Shown: positions 15,905-24,400 of the stretch, one piece after another | Numbering within the stretch: the stretch's first letter is position 1 | How the letters are laid out: the number at the start of each line of letters is the position of its first letter | NCBI RefSeq assembly: GCF_001528665.1 | Contig: NZ_BBYJ01000019.1 | Coordinates: forward strand, 124,001 to 188,000 | Direction: 5' to 3' | Length of the DNA stretch: 64,000 nt | From: Microtetraspora malaysiensis | GTDB lineage: Bacteria; Actinomycetota; Actinomycetes; Streptosporangiales; Streptosporangiaceae | Translations under genes and position numbers: made by a program | Notes under the pieces: generated by a model | Told to the model about the DNA's origin: nothing | Seen by the model: the letters and a program-made list of their open reading frames with translations, nothing else | The model's database searches: none

Positions 15905-16993
15905 ATGACGAAATTACTCGCCGCTGCGGTCGCCGGGGCCCTGATCGTTGCTCCTGTCGCCCCCGCCTTGGCCGCCGCCGGAACGCCCTCGCCGCAGTCG
16001 CGCCTTGACCTCCTCACCACCGAGGACGGCATGGCGGGCGCGTTGAGTCAGGCGCGAAGTCCGGGCGGCGCGACCGTGACCCGGCGTTCCGGCACCGCGG
16101 AGCGGGACACCGAGCAGCCGATGATCGGTCCCAAGGGCCGGTTCCGGATCGCCAGCATGAGCAAGCCGATCATGGCCGCCACCGTGCTGCGGCTGGTCGA
16201 CCAGAAGAAGATCGACCTTGACGCAACGGTGGAGCGTTACCTGCCCGGGGTCCTGCGCGGCACCGGCGACGGCGCCGCGATCGACGGGCGGAAGATCACC
16301 GTCCGGATGCTGCTCCAGCAGACCAGCGGCCTGCCCGAGTACGTCAACGCGATCCCATGGAAGGAGCCGTTTCCGGACTACCTGCAGGTAGCGCTGACGC
16401 TCAAGCCCACGCCCCGTGGATCGTTCGCCTACGCCAACACCAACTACCTGGTCGCCGGAATGATCACGACCGCGGTGACCGACAAGGACTTCCGCGAGGC
16501 GAGCCGGGACCTGATCCTCAAGCCGTACGGGATGCGGGACACGTACTGGCCGGCCAAGGGCGACTACGGCATCCGCGGCCCGCACGCCCACACCTACGGG
16601 GTACACCCGGGCCATCCACAGGATGGCGAGGTGGATCTGACCGACCAGCTGCCCACGTATGAGTTCGGGCCCAGCGGCGGCCTCATCTCCACCCCCGAAG
16701 ACCTCAACCGGTTCTGGAGCAAGGCCCCGCTGGGCACGATGATGGCCAGGACGGTGCCGGTCGAGCAGGCGGGCTGGCCCGCAGGCGCCCGCTACGGCTA
16801 CGGCGTGACCCAGATGATGTCGAGCTGTGGCTACGCCTATTTTCACGGCGGCGACATGCCGGGAGCCTCGGTGCTCAGCGGGCGGGATCGGGCCGGGCAT
16901 GCGGGCACCGTCTACGTCACCGGCGTCGCCGACACCCCTGGGAAGCGGCAGCACCTGATCGACGCCTTCATCGCCGCGATGTGCGACCGCTGA
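15905..16993 (+). CDS. Secreted class C beta-lactamase / DD-carboxypeptidase-family serine hydrolase
   Basis: A 362-residue exported serine hydrolase. The signal peptide MTKLLAAAVAGALIVAPVAP ends near ALA (residue 23). The catalytic SxxK is S84-M-S-K87, the YxN motif is Y176-A-N178, and the third box is H314-G-G316 in place of KTG, the normal set for class C beta-lactamase-fold D-aminopeptidases, DD-peptidases and esterases. True beta-lactamase activity is not assured. The frame opens at a GTG 13 codons earlier (15866), but only the ATG at 15905 puts the signal peptide at the N-terminus. It stands alone. No good ribosome binding site is visible. Confidence 0.85.
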   Translation: MTKLLAAAVAGALIVAPVAPALAAAGTPSPQSRLDLLTTEDGMAGALSQARSPGGATVTRRSGTAERDTEQPMIGPKGRFRIASMSKPIMAATVLRLVDQKKIDLDATVERYLPGVLRGTGDGAAIDGRKITVRMLLQQTSGLPEYVNAIPWKEPFPDYLQVALTLKPTPRGSFAYANTNYLVAGMITTAVTDKDFREASRDLILKPYGMRDTYWPAKGDYGIRGPHAHTYGVHPGHPQDGEVDLTDQLPTYEFGPSGGLISTPEDLNRFWSKAPLGTMMARTVPVEQAGWPAGARYGYGVTQMMSSCGYAYFHGGDMPGASVLSGRDRAGHAGTVYVTGVADTPGKRQHLIDAFIAAMCDR

Positions 16994-17304
16994 GCCCGGA
17001 TGCCGAGGCGGGCCGCTTCAGCTCAGCCCCGAGACATCCAGACAGCGACCCGCCCAGCCGGCTGGTCGATGACCTGCGCAACGACGTGCAGGGCGAGGTG
17101 TTCCGCGCATCTACCTCCGGCTCGGCGGGTTCACCAGGTCGGCCCCGCACGGGCGGGGTGTGTCGACGGCACATGAAGACTGGATCTGGCACAAGTTCCA
17201 TGAGGTGATCACTGTCCGTGATCTCAGCGGCGTGTGGCGAGATGGCGGGACTCCGCTCCTCTCTCACACGGATCCGCGCCGGAGCCCTGCCCCCTCCCTG
17301 ATCC
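16994..17304. other. Gap with no supported gene
   Basis: Between the serine hydrolase and the end of the EamA transporter gene, frames on both strands are short or Arg/Ser-rich. A plus-strand piece (LVDDLRNDVQGEVFRAS, near 17060-17110) might be decayed coding sequence, but no family can be named. Confidence 0.4.
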
Positions 17305-18231
17305 TCACGGGTGATTACGCCGCGCTCGCGCGGGACGCTCGTCGGATACCGGATGGGGAGGTGCCTGGCCGCTGTCGCGTCGGCCCGCACGCTTGAGTTG
17401 GCCCAGAACGACTCCGGCCAGGACCAGGACCAGTCCGCACAGTTGCTGGACCGTCAGCACCTCTCCGGCGACCGCCGTGCCGAGCAGCACGCCTGTGACA
17501 GGGTTGAGCAGCCCGATCAGTCCGACTGTCCCCGCGGGCAGGTGCCGCAGCCCCGTGAACCAGGCGGTGAAGGCCAGCGCGGTGGCGACCAGGGCGACGT
17601 AGCCGAACGCGAAAAGCGTCGGCATGGAGAGCGCGGGCGGAGGGCCTTCCAGGGCTGCGGCGACCGGGAGCAGGAACAGACCTCCGGCGGTGAGTTGCCA
17701 GGCGGTCGAGGCGAGCACGTCGGCACCGGCGCTCCACCGTTTGGCCAGGATGTAGCCGAAGGACGACACCAGCATGGCGACGGCCGAGGCGAGGACTCCC
17801 GGCACGCTGACCCCTTCCACTCCCGTGAGCAACATGAGACAGACCCCGCCGAGCCCGACCGCGGCGCCAGCCAGGTGGGCGGTCCGGGGCCGCTCGGACA
17901 CCAAGGGCCAGGCGATGAGCATCATCGTCAACGGGGACACCGCCATGACAGTCGAGGCGACGCTCGTCGGAAGCAGTTGAGAGGCGGCATAGACGAGGAC
18001 GAAGAACGCGCTCATGTTGAGCAGCCCGAGCACCGCGGACCGCCACCACCACGCGCCGTGCGGCCGCTGCCTGCGCAAGGCCAGAAGGACCATGCCGGCG
18101 GGCAGCGCTCGCAGGGCAGCCCCGTAGAGCGGGCGGTCAGCCGGCAGGAACTCGTGCGTGACGAAGTAGTTGGTTCCCCAGGCCACCGGCGCGACTGCGG
18201 TCAGTGCCACCCAACGCATATTGGCTTCCAT
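17305..18231 (-). CDS. EamA/DMT-family exporter
   Basis: A 308-residue, ten-helix drug/metabolite transporter with two tandem EamA domains (first ending near GLGGVCLMLL, second ending near GLVLVLAGVVLGQL). Such proteins (RhtA/YdcZ/RarD type) export amino acids or small metabolites. The frame continues 5' past the divergent MarR gene, but I place the start at ATG 18231: TATATT lies exactly seven bases upstream, giving a leaderless mRNA. An ATG four codons later is also possible. Two palindromes covering the start and promoter imply control by the divergent MarR protein. Confidence 0.85.
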   Translation of the reverse strand: MEANMRWVALTAVAPVAWGTNYFVTHEFLPADRPLYGAALRALPAGMVLLALRRQRPHGAWWWRSAVLGLLNMSAFFVLVYAASQLLPTSVASTVMAVSPLTMMLIAWPLVSERPRTAHLAGAAVGLGGVCLMLLTGVEGVSVPGVLASAVAMLVSSFGYILAKRWSAGADVLASTAWQLTAGGLFLLPVAAALEGPPPALSMPTLFAFGYVALVATALAFTAWFTGLRHLPAGTVGLIGLLNPVTGVLLGTAVAGEVLTVQQLCGLVLVLAGVVLGQLKRAGRRDSGQAPPHPVSDERPARARRNHP

Positions 18232-18257
18232 GGAAGGCAATATAACTTCCCCGGAAG
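18225..18257. promoter_or_regulatory. Twin palindromic MarR operators, CTTCC-N2-GGAAG
   Basis: CTTCCATGGAAG (18225-18236) and CTTCCCCGGAAG (18246-18257) are both symmetric, with centres exactly 21 bp apart, two helical turns. The minus-strand -10 (TATATT, 18239-18244) lies between them, and the first site covers the start codon of the EamA gene. Two regulator dimers bound on one DNA face would close both divergent promoters. Confidence 0.6.
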
Positions 18258-18262
18258 CTATC

Positions 18263-18784
18263 ATGGGGTCCATGGAACACCGGCAACAGCTGGACCGCGT
18301 GGCCCACATCCAGGCCGACTGGCGTCGCGAACGGCCCGACGTCGACGTCAGCCCGCAAGGAGTGATCGGCCGACTGCACCGCCTGGCCGACCGGCTCACC
18401 GAGGAACTCTGCCTCGTGTACGGCCGCTACGGTCTCGGCGAGGGAGAGTTCGACGTCCTGTGCGCACTGCGCCGCGCCGGTGAGCCCTACGAACGGGCAC
18501 CCGGCGAGCTCGCCGCGCACACCATGGTCACCACCGGCGCGATGACGAAGAGAATCGACCGCCTGGAGCGAGCCGGACTCGTCACCCGCCGCCGTTCCGA
18601 CGACGACCAGCGCGGCCGGATCGTCGCCCTCACCAGACCCGGGCGCGAACTGATCGACCGGGCGTTCACCGACCACATGCGCAACGAACGCCACCTGCTC
18701 GATCTACTGACCCCTGCCGAGGCCGAGTCGCTCGAAACGCTGCTCACCACCTGGCTCTCCCGCATGGAACATCCGCGCCCCTGA
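18263..18784 (+). CDS. MarR-family transcriptional regulator
   Basis: A 173-residue winged-helix regulator. The helix-turn-helix and wing read ELAAHTMVTTGAMTKRIDRL and LVTRRRSDDDQRGRIVALT, the classic MarR signature; long terminal helices provide dimerisation. Start codons at 18263 (MGSMEH) and 18272 (MEH) are both possible. It is divergent from the EamA exporter by ~30 bp, with twin CTTCC/GGAAG palindromes between them. The standard arrangement would be that it represses itself and the exporter until an effector binds; the effector is not known. Confidence 0.88.
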   Translation: MGSMEHRQQLDRVAHIQADWRRERPDVDVSPQGVIGRLHRLADRLTEELCLVYGRYGLGEGEFDVLCALRRAGEPYERAPGELAAHTMVTTGAMTKRIDRLERAGLVTRRRSDDDQRGRIVALTRPGRELIDRAFTDHMRNERHLLDLLTPAEAESLETLLTTWLSRMEHPRP

Positions 18785-18910
18785 TAGATCATCCCGCTGT
18801 GGCGCGGGGCGACCTTACCGATGATGAGTGCGTGGGCGTGCGGCGACGAACGCCGGGCCAGGGCCGGTACGAGAGGGCGACCATGTCAGCGAGATCACGT
18901 CAGGGACTTC

Positions 18911-19879
18911 ATGACCGTGCATGAGAGAAGGGGCGGGCCGCACGAGCGGGCTCTGGCGCGTGTCCCGGGCGACGCCGCGTCGCTGGCCGAGCTGGTGCGC
19001 GACCAGTACGCCGACGAGCGGCAGGGGGGCCGGGTCCGCGACCTGGCCGCGCTGCTGGCGGAGCGGCGGCGGGTCCACCACCTGGTTCCGCTGCTGGAGC
19101 ACCCGCCAGAGGAACCGGACGCGTGGGCCGAGCTGGTCGCCTGCCTCATCCAGGAGCTGGTGGCACGCCGCCTCACCTTGGTCAGGGTGCCGGCGGCGGC
19201 GCGATGCGCGGACGCCCTACGGGGACTCGGCCATCCCCTGGCCGGACTGCCCCTGAAGCGCACCCGGGGAGAGCGGCGGATGGACGCGGCCGTCCTCGGT
19301 CCCGGCTGGACGCCACGCGGCGAGCAGGCCCTCCCGGAGCCTCCGGAGCGGGACGCCTGGCTCGCGGGCCGGAGTTCTCCGGACCACGCGCCGAGGATCG
19401 TCAGCACGCGGGAGGACGAGCGGCGCATCGCCTCCGCGGTGGAGCACTGGAGCGCGCCGGAGGTGGCGGCCGTCATCGAGCTTCCCCGGCGGATCGATCC
19501 CCAGAAGCTGACGCCGCTGGAGGTGAACGCGTTCCTGCCGGGCGCGCTCAGTGCCCAGATCGCGCTGTACGGCGCGATGACGAGCCTGGACGCGGTGGTG
19601 AACGAGCTGTTCGCCGTGGCCTACTGCGACGCCAGCTACTCTCCTGGCCTCCGCGGCGGATACGGCAGGCTCGCGGCGTGGCAGTCGGTCGCCGGCCTCG
19701 TCCGCGCCCCGGCGGGCGCGTCCGTCCACCGGATCAACGAACTCGCCGCTCGATGGCGATGGACGATGTTCCGGATCATCCGGCGGCAGCCGCACTGGGT
19801 GTATCGGGAACTCGCGATCGGCGCGCTCAGCCCGCGCGGAACCGTCCTCAGTCTGCTCGTCACCCACGACACCGACTAG
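18911..19879 (+). CDS. Conserved hypothetical protein, DUF6183-like
   Basis: A 322-residue soluble protein without signal or membrane segment. ATG 18911 is preceded by AGGGA; the frame opens earlier (18821) but that part looks non-coding. The C-terminal third, SYSPGLRGGYGRLAAWQSVA followed by a WRWTMFRIIRRQPHW segment, resembles from memory the DUF6183 family of actinobacteria; I cannot confirm that. The N-terminal half is helical and Arg-rich (DLAALLAERRRVHHLVPLLE). Function unknown. It is a single gene followed after 77 bp by another leaderless plus-strand gene. Confidence 0.65.
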   Translation: MTVHERRGGPHERALARVPGDAASLAELVRDQYADERQGGRVRDLAALLAERRRVHHLVPLLEHPPEEPDAWAELVACLIQELVARRLTLVRVPAAARCADALRGLGHPLAGLPLKRTRGERRMDAAVLGPGWTPRGEQALPEPPERDAWLAGRSSPDHAPRIVSTREDERRIASAVEHWSAPEVAAVIELPRRIDPQKLTPLEVNAFLPGALSAQIALYGAMTSLDAVVNELFAVAYCDASYSPGLRGGYGRLAAWQSVAGLVRAPAGASVHRINELAARWRWTMFRIIRRQPHWVYRELAIGALSPRGTVLSLLVTHDTD

Positions 19880-19956
19880 AGGCCGCAAGTCGCACTTATC
19901 GCGAAATTTTTTCATATCTACGGGATCACCTAGATCATTCTGACTAGAGTGGTCCG

Positions 19957-21402
19957 GTGATTTTGACTAGATCCACAAGTCATCGGAGGCGTGCTCTCTC
20001 CGGGCTCGCCGCCACAGCCGTGCTGCTGAGCGGCCTCGTAGCGCCGCTCCCCGCGAACGCGGGGGTGGACAACGGCTCCGTAAGCGCGCTGGCGCACTTC
20101 CTGCGGCAGGCGCTGGATCGTCAGCAGTTCGAGCAGCTCCTGGACACCAACCCGCCGACGAGCACGGCCGACCTGAACGCGCTGCGGCGCGACGGCGCCG
20201 ACAAGGAGGCGAAGCAGCTTCCGCAGAAGGCGGACCTGAGCGCGGCCGCCGCAGCGGCCGCGCCGATCACGCAGCAGCCCCAGATTGACCTGACCGTCAT
20301 CGAGCTGAACAGGTTCGGCCGCCCCCTCTCTTCCGGCACCGTGCTGATGAGCCCGCAGTACCCGGACGGCAAGGCCGTGCCGGTGGACGACACGCTGCAC
20401 ACCACGGCCGTCCGCTGGAGGCAGTGGGACGACGCCGGCTGGTACGCCGACCGCGGCCAGGGCAGCATCGACATCGTGCCGGGCCGCGAGAACGCCCCCA
20501 TCGACTTCATGAGCCCCTACCCCGCGTCCGTCCTGAAGCTGATGGTGGCCTTCGGGGTACTGCGGCTGGTGGACCAGGGCCAGATCTCGCTCGACGACAC
20601 CTACGACTACCAGCCGGTCACGGTCAGCTCGCTGTGCGGCCCTGCCCGCAGCGACACGGTCCGCAACTACCTCGACGCCGCGCTCACCTGGTCGTCCAAC
20701 GCCGCCGCCTGCGCCATGGTCAAGTTGCTGCACGACGAGGGCGCGGTAGACGGCCTCAACCAGACCTTCCAGGATCTCGGTCTGGAGACGCTGCAGCTCA
20801 AGAACACCAACCCCGACAACGGCGCGCGATGGGGGAACCCCGTCACCATGACCTCGCTTGACACGGCGAAGCTGCTGATGCTGGTCAACGGCGGGGTGGG
20901 CACCTTGTGGAAGACTCCGGGCGGCGCCACGGTCACCGCCGACGTCTTGAGCGACGCCTCCCGCGCGTTCTTCAGGAGCAGGCTGGCCGAGCAGGGCATG
21001 AACGTCACCCTCTCCACCACCAACTGGTGCGGCGCGGGCTATCCCGCCCCCGGAATCCCGCAGCTCACGCCCTCGCGGTGGCTCGGCGCCGACGGCACCG
21101 TGACGATTCCCGGCCAGGGCATCTCGTACGGCCGCGACGTGCGACCGTGCAACCAGAAGGCCGAGGTGACGTACGCCCACAAGAACGGCTGGGTGAACAA
21201 CTCCGGCGCCGACGCGGGGATCGTGAAGGCCCTGCCCGGCAAGGGCGGCCGCACATACATCGTCGCCATGTTCTCCAACCTCGGCTACCAGTACGTCGAC
21301 TCGAACCGGCCTGCGGCAGGCGCGGAGAACGTGTGGTTCACTGAGCGGCTGGCGAAGCTGGGCAAGGTCATCGACGAGTACGAGAAGCGACGCTCCGGCT
21401 GA
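19957..21402 (+). CDS. Secreted class A beta-lactamase-fold serine hydrolase
   Basis: A 481-residue exported protein. Signal peptide to about NAG (residue 36), a helical linker of ~75 residues, then a beta-lactamase2-type domain. The active serine is in SVLK (S191-K194), the SxN motif is S246-S-N248 and the KTG equivalent is HKNGW near residue 408. Such proteins are typically cell-wall-related serine hydrolases and not antibiotic resistance enzymes. TAGAGT lies six bases before the GTG start, with no ribosome binding site, so the transcript is predicted leaderless. It converges on the RHS gene with a strong GC hairpin between. Confidence 0.8.
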   Translation: MILTRSTSHRRRALSGLAATAVLLSGLVAPLPANAGVDNGSVSALAHFLRQALDRQQFEQLLDTNPPTSTADLNALRRDGADKEAKQLPQKADLSAAAAAAAPITQQPQIDLTVIELNRFGRPLSSGTVLMSPQYPDGKAVPVDDTLHTTAVRWRQWDDAGWYADRGQGSIDIVPGRENAPIDFMSPYPASVLKLMVAFGVLRLVDQGQISLDDTYDYQPVTVSSLCGPARSDTVRNYLDAALTWSSNAAACAMVKLLHDEGAVDGLNQTFQDLGLETLQLKNTNPDNGARWGNPVTMTSLDTAKLLMLVNGGVGTLWKTPGGATVTADVLSDASRAFFRSRLAEQGMNVTLSTTNWCGAGYPAPGIPQLTPSRWLGADGTVTIPGQGISYGRDVRPCNQKAEVTYAHKNGWVNNSGADAGIVKALPGKGGRTYIVAMFSNLGYQYVDSNRPAAGAENVWFTERLAKLGKVIDEYEKRRSG

Positions 21403-21448
21403 CCCCGCCGCCCAGCCGAGGCGTCGGACCTGACCGAGGCTGAGTGGG

Positions 21449-21483
21449 GCGGGGCGGCCGCCCATACTGTGCTGCCGCCCCGC
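21449..21483. terminator. Bidirectional GC-rich terminator hairpin
   Basis: GCGGGGCGGC (21449-21458) pairs perfectly with GCCGCCCCGC (21474-21483) around a 15-base loop. It lies in the 94-bp gap between the convergent ends of the beta-lactamase-fold gene and the RHS gene. There is no T-run, but stem strength and placement support termination on both strands. Confidence 0.55.
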
Positions 21484-21496
21484 TCCGCCGGGCCGG

Positions 21497-24400
21497 TTAA
21501 CCGAACCACTTCCTGATCTTCGGAAGTGATCGGGCGGCCCAGGCTCCCGCGGTGCCGCCTGCCGCGGAACCGAGATATCCGCCGACCCCGGCGCACGCGG
21601 GTCCGCACAGCGCGCTGCCCAAGGCCCCTCCGACGAGCGTGCCTCCCACCGTGGCAGCGCCTCGAACGACGGCTCGCGCGGTCTTCATGCCGCCGGACAA
21701 GTCCGTACGACCGCTGTCCTCCGCCCGTTGCGCGTTGTAGTTGTCCCATCCCGCCAGCGCCGCACCAAGGTAGTTGGCACCCTTGGCGAACTTCACCAGA
21801 CGCCGGCTCTTGGTCTGCGCCTGGGTCATCGACTTGAGCATGCTGGTGCGGTAGTAGGCGGACCAGTAGCGTTGGTTGCCGCCGTTCTTGATGGCGAGGA
21901 GTTCGGCGTCAAATCTGAGCCGCTGCAGTTCGAGCAGTTCGTCACCATAGTTCAGCAGCGGGATGGTTCGCGCACCGTCCAGCATCGTGCTGAGGAAGGT
22001 GGTGCCCAGGCTCCCCCATCCCAAGTTGGTGAACGCCTGGGGATTGAGGTTGCCGACGAAGATCTGGCCTGAGCCGGGCGGGGTCTCGTACGGCTGGACC
22101 GGGCGGATCACCGGCACCATCCTGGCCCGTGGGGCGGGACGGTATCCGCCGCCGCCTCCGCTGCCGTTGGAGGAGCAGGAGTACAGGATGCCGCAGCCGA
22201 TCGGGCCGAGCACCTTCTTGGGGCTCTTCGGCCGGGGTGGGTTGAGGATCTGGCACAGCAACGGGAGCGCTCTGCACAGTGCGGGGCTCGGTGTGAAGCT
22301 CGGTGTGACGCCGCAGTTCTTGCCGGAGTAGTAGCAGCCGGTGTTGCCGCGCAGCGGCCCGTCGAGTCCCGAGGGATCGCTCTGGGTGACCGGCGTGTTG
22401 TTGGCGTAGACGTAGCCGTTCCAGCTCTGCGGATGGTCGAAGTTGAAGATCGGGTCAACGGAGATGAAGCGGCCGGTGTCGGGGTCGTAGAGGCGGGCGC
22501 CCAGATGGGTGAGCCCGGTGGGGTCCTTGGTGCCGCCGACGAAGTCCTGCTCGCCCGGCCAGGCCACGCTGGGACCGCGCTGCGTGCCGAACGGGGTGAA
22601 GCGGCGCACGGTGGTCTGCTGGGTGGCGGCGTCCACGGCGACCTGGGCCGTGTCCTGGTGGTCGACGGTCAGGAAGGTGACGCCGGTCGTGGTGCGCATG
22701 GCGACGGTCTCGTCGCCGTGGCTGTAGTAGCGGGTGCCGACGGGGGTGGTGGCGCCGGTGTTCAGCCGCAGTTCGGTGTTCTGCAGGTAGAGGGTGGTGC
22801 CGGTCGAGTCCTTGCGCAGCAGCCGGTTGCCTTCGGCGTCGTAGACGAAGCCGGTGGTCTTGCCGCCTTCGGTGACCTGGGTCAGTTCGCCGGCGGTGCC
22901 CCAGCCGAGGGTCTGGGCGGTGCCCCCGATGGCACGGGTGGTGGTGTTGCCGGTGGCGTCGTAGGTGTAGGTGTCGGTGCGGGCGCCGTCGCCTCCGGTC
23001 TGGGTGACCTGGTTGAGGCGGTGGCCCTGGCCGGGAGGGGCGTAGGTGTACGTGCGGACGGTGTCGGCCTTGCCGCTGGTCCCGTGCCGGGTCTCGGAGG
23101 TGCGGTTGCTGGCCGTGTCATAGGTGAAGGACTGCCAGTAGGGGGCCGGGCCGCCGAGAACGGCGGCGGTGGGGGCGGCCTCGCAGGAGGTGTCGCCCTC
23201 GGTCCACGCCTCGGTCAGGCGCTGCAGATGGTCGTAGGTGAAGCATTGGGTGTCGGTGCCGTTCTTGGCGGCGTCGGCGATGGTGGTGATCAGGCCGGCG
23301 TCGTTGTAGCGGTAGGTGGCGTCGCGGTCGGTGCCGGACTGGTTCTCACGCAGCGTGCGGGCGGTGGTCAGGCGCTGGGTGCCCCACTCGTAGGTGAAGG
23401 TCTGCCAGACGCGCTTTCCGGTGACGCCCATTTCGTACAGCAGTGGCTTGCCGGTGGAGGTGTAGTCGGTGGCCGCCACGTACGTGCCCAGATTGCTGGT
23501 CAGGCGGGTGGGGCGCAGATAGTCGTCGTAGGTGGTCACCAGCGATTCGGCGGGCAGGCCGCCTGCCGCGGGCAGGCTCCGGCCGGTGACGGTCTCGTCC
23601 AGGCCGTAGGAGGTGGTGAAGATGTACGTCCCGGCGAGGGCCCCTTCGGCGGCGGGGACGATGACGGCGGTGGTGTCGGCACGGCCGAGCTGGTCGTAGT
23701 GGCGGATCTGGCTGGTGTAGTCGCCGCTGGAGGTGTGCCGGGTGGAGGTGGCGAGCTTGCCCTTGCCGAAGGCGGCCGAGTCGTAGGTGTAGGAGGTGAG
23801 CTTGGGGCCGGTCGCCGAGCCCTCGTGCGTGGCGGTCTTGCGGCCCAGCACGTCATAGTCGGTGAAGACCTTTTTGCCGCGCGCGTCGGTGACGGAGATC
23901 TCCCGGTCCAGGTCGTCGTAGGTGTAGGTGGTCTCGCCCTTGTCCGGGTCGGTGGTCTTGACCTTGCGTCCGCGCTGGTCGTAAACGGTGGTCCAGACGG
24001 CTCCGGCCGGTCCCGTGACGGTCGCCTGCTCCCCGTCGGGGGTGTAGGTGTAGCGGGTGGCGTCGTAGGTGCCGGTGGGCGTGGAGCCGTGGTACTGGCG
24101 GCGTTCGGTGACCCGGCCGCGGGCGTCGGTGATCTCGGCTGTGGGGATGCCCCCCTCGGGCGGGGTGACGGAGACGCGGTTGCCGCCGCCGTAGCTGGTG
24201 ATGGTGCGCCACTTTTCCTGCTCGGGCTGGGAGCCGTTGCCCACCATCAGGATTTCGGCGGTCTTGCGGCCCAGCCCGTCGTACTCGGTGCGGGTCTGCG
24301 CCTCCACGTTGCCCGGCGTCAGCACGCCGAGCAACTCAGGCTGCGGTGCCCCTGACGCCGAGTACGGAGCGTAGCTCTTGATCACCTGGCCGCGGTCGTC

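Noticed and set aside
16968..17390. 140-codon minus-strand frame between serine hydrolase and EamA gene
   Set aside because: Arg/Ser/Pro-rich with no ribosome binding site and overlap with both neighbours.
22433..24355. 640-codon plus-strand frame inside the RHS gene
   Set aside because: Antisense of the YD repeats; its Gly/Val-rich periodicity comes from the RHS repeats on the other strand.
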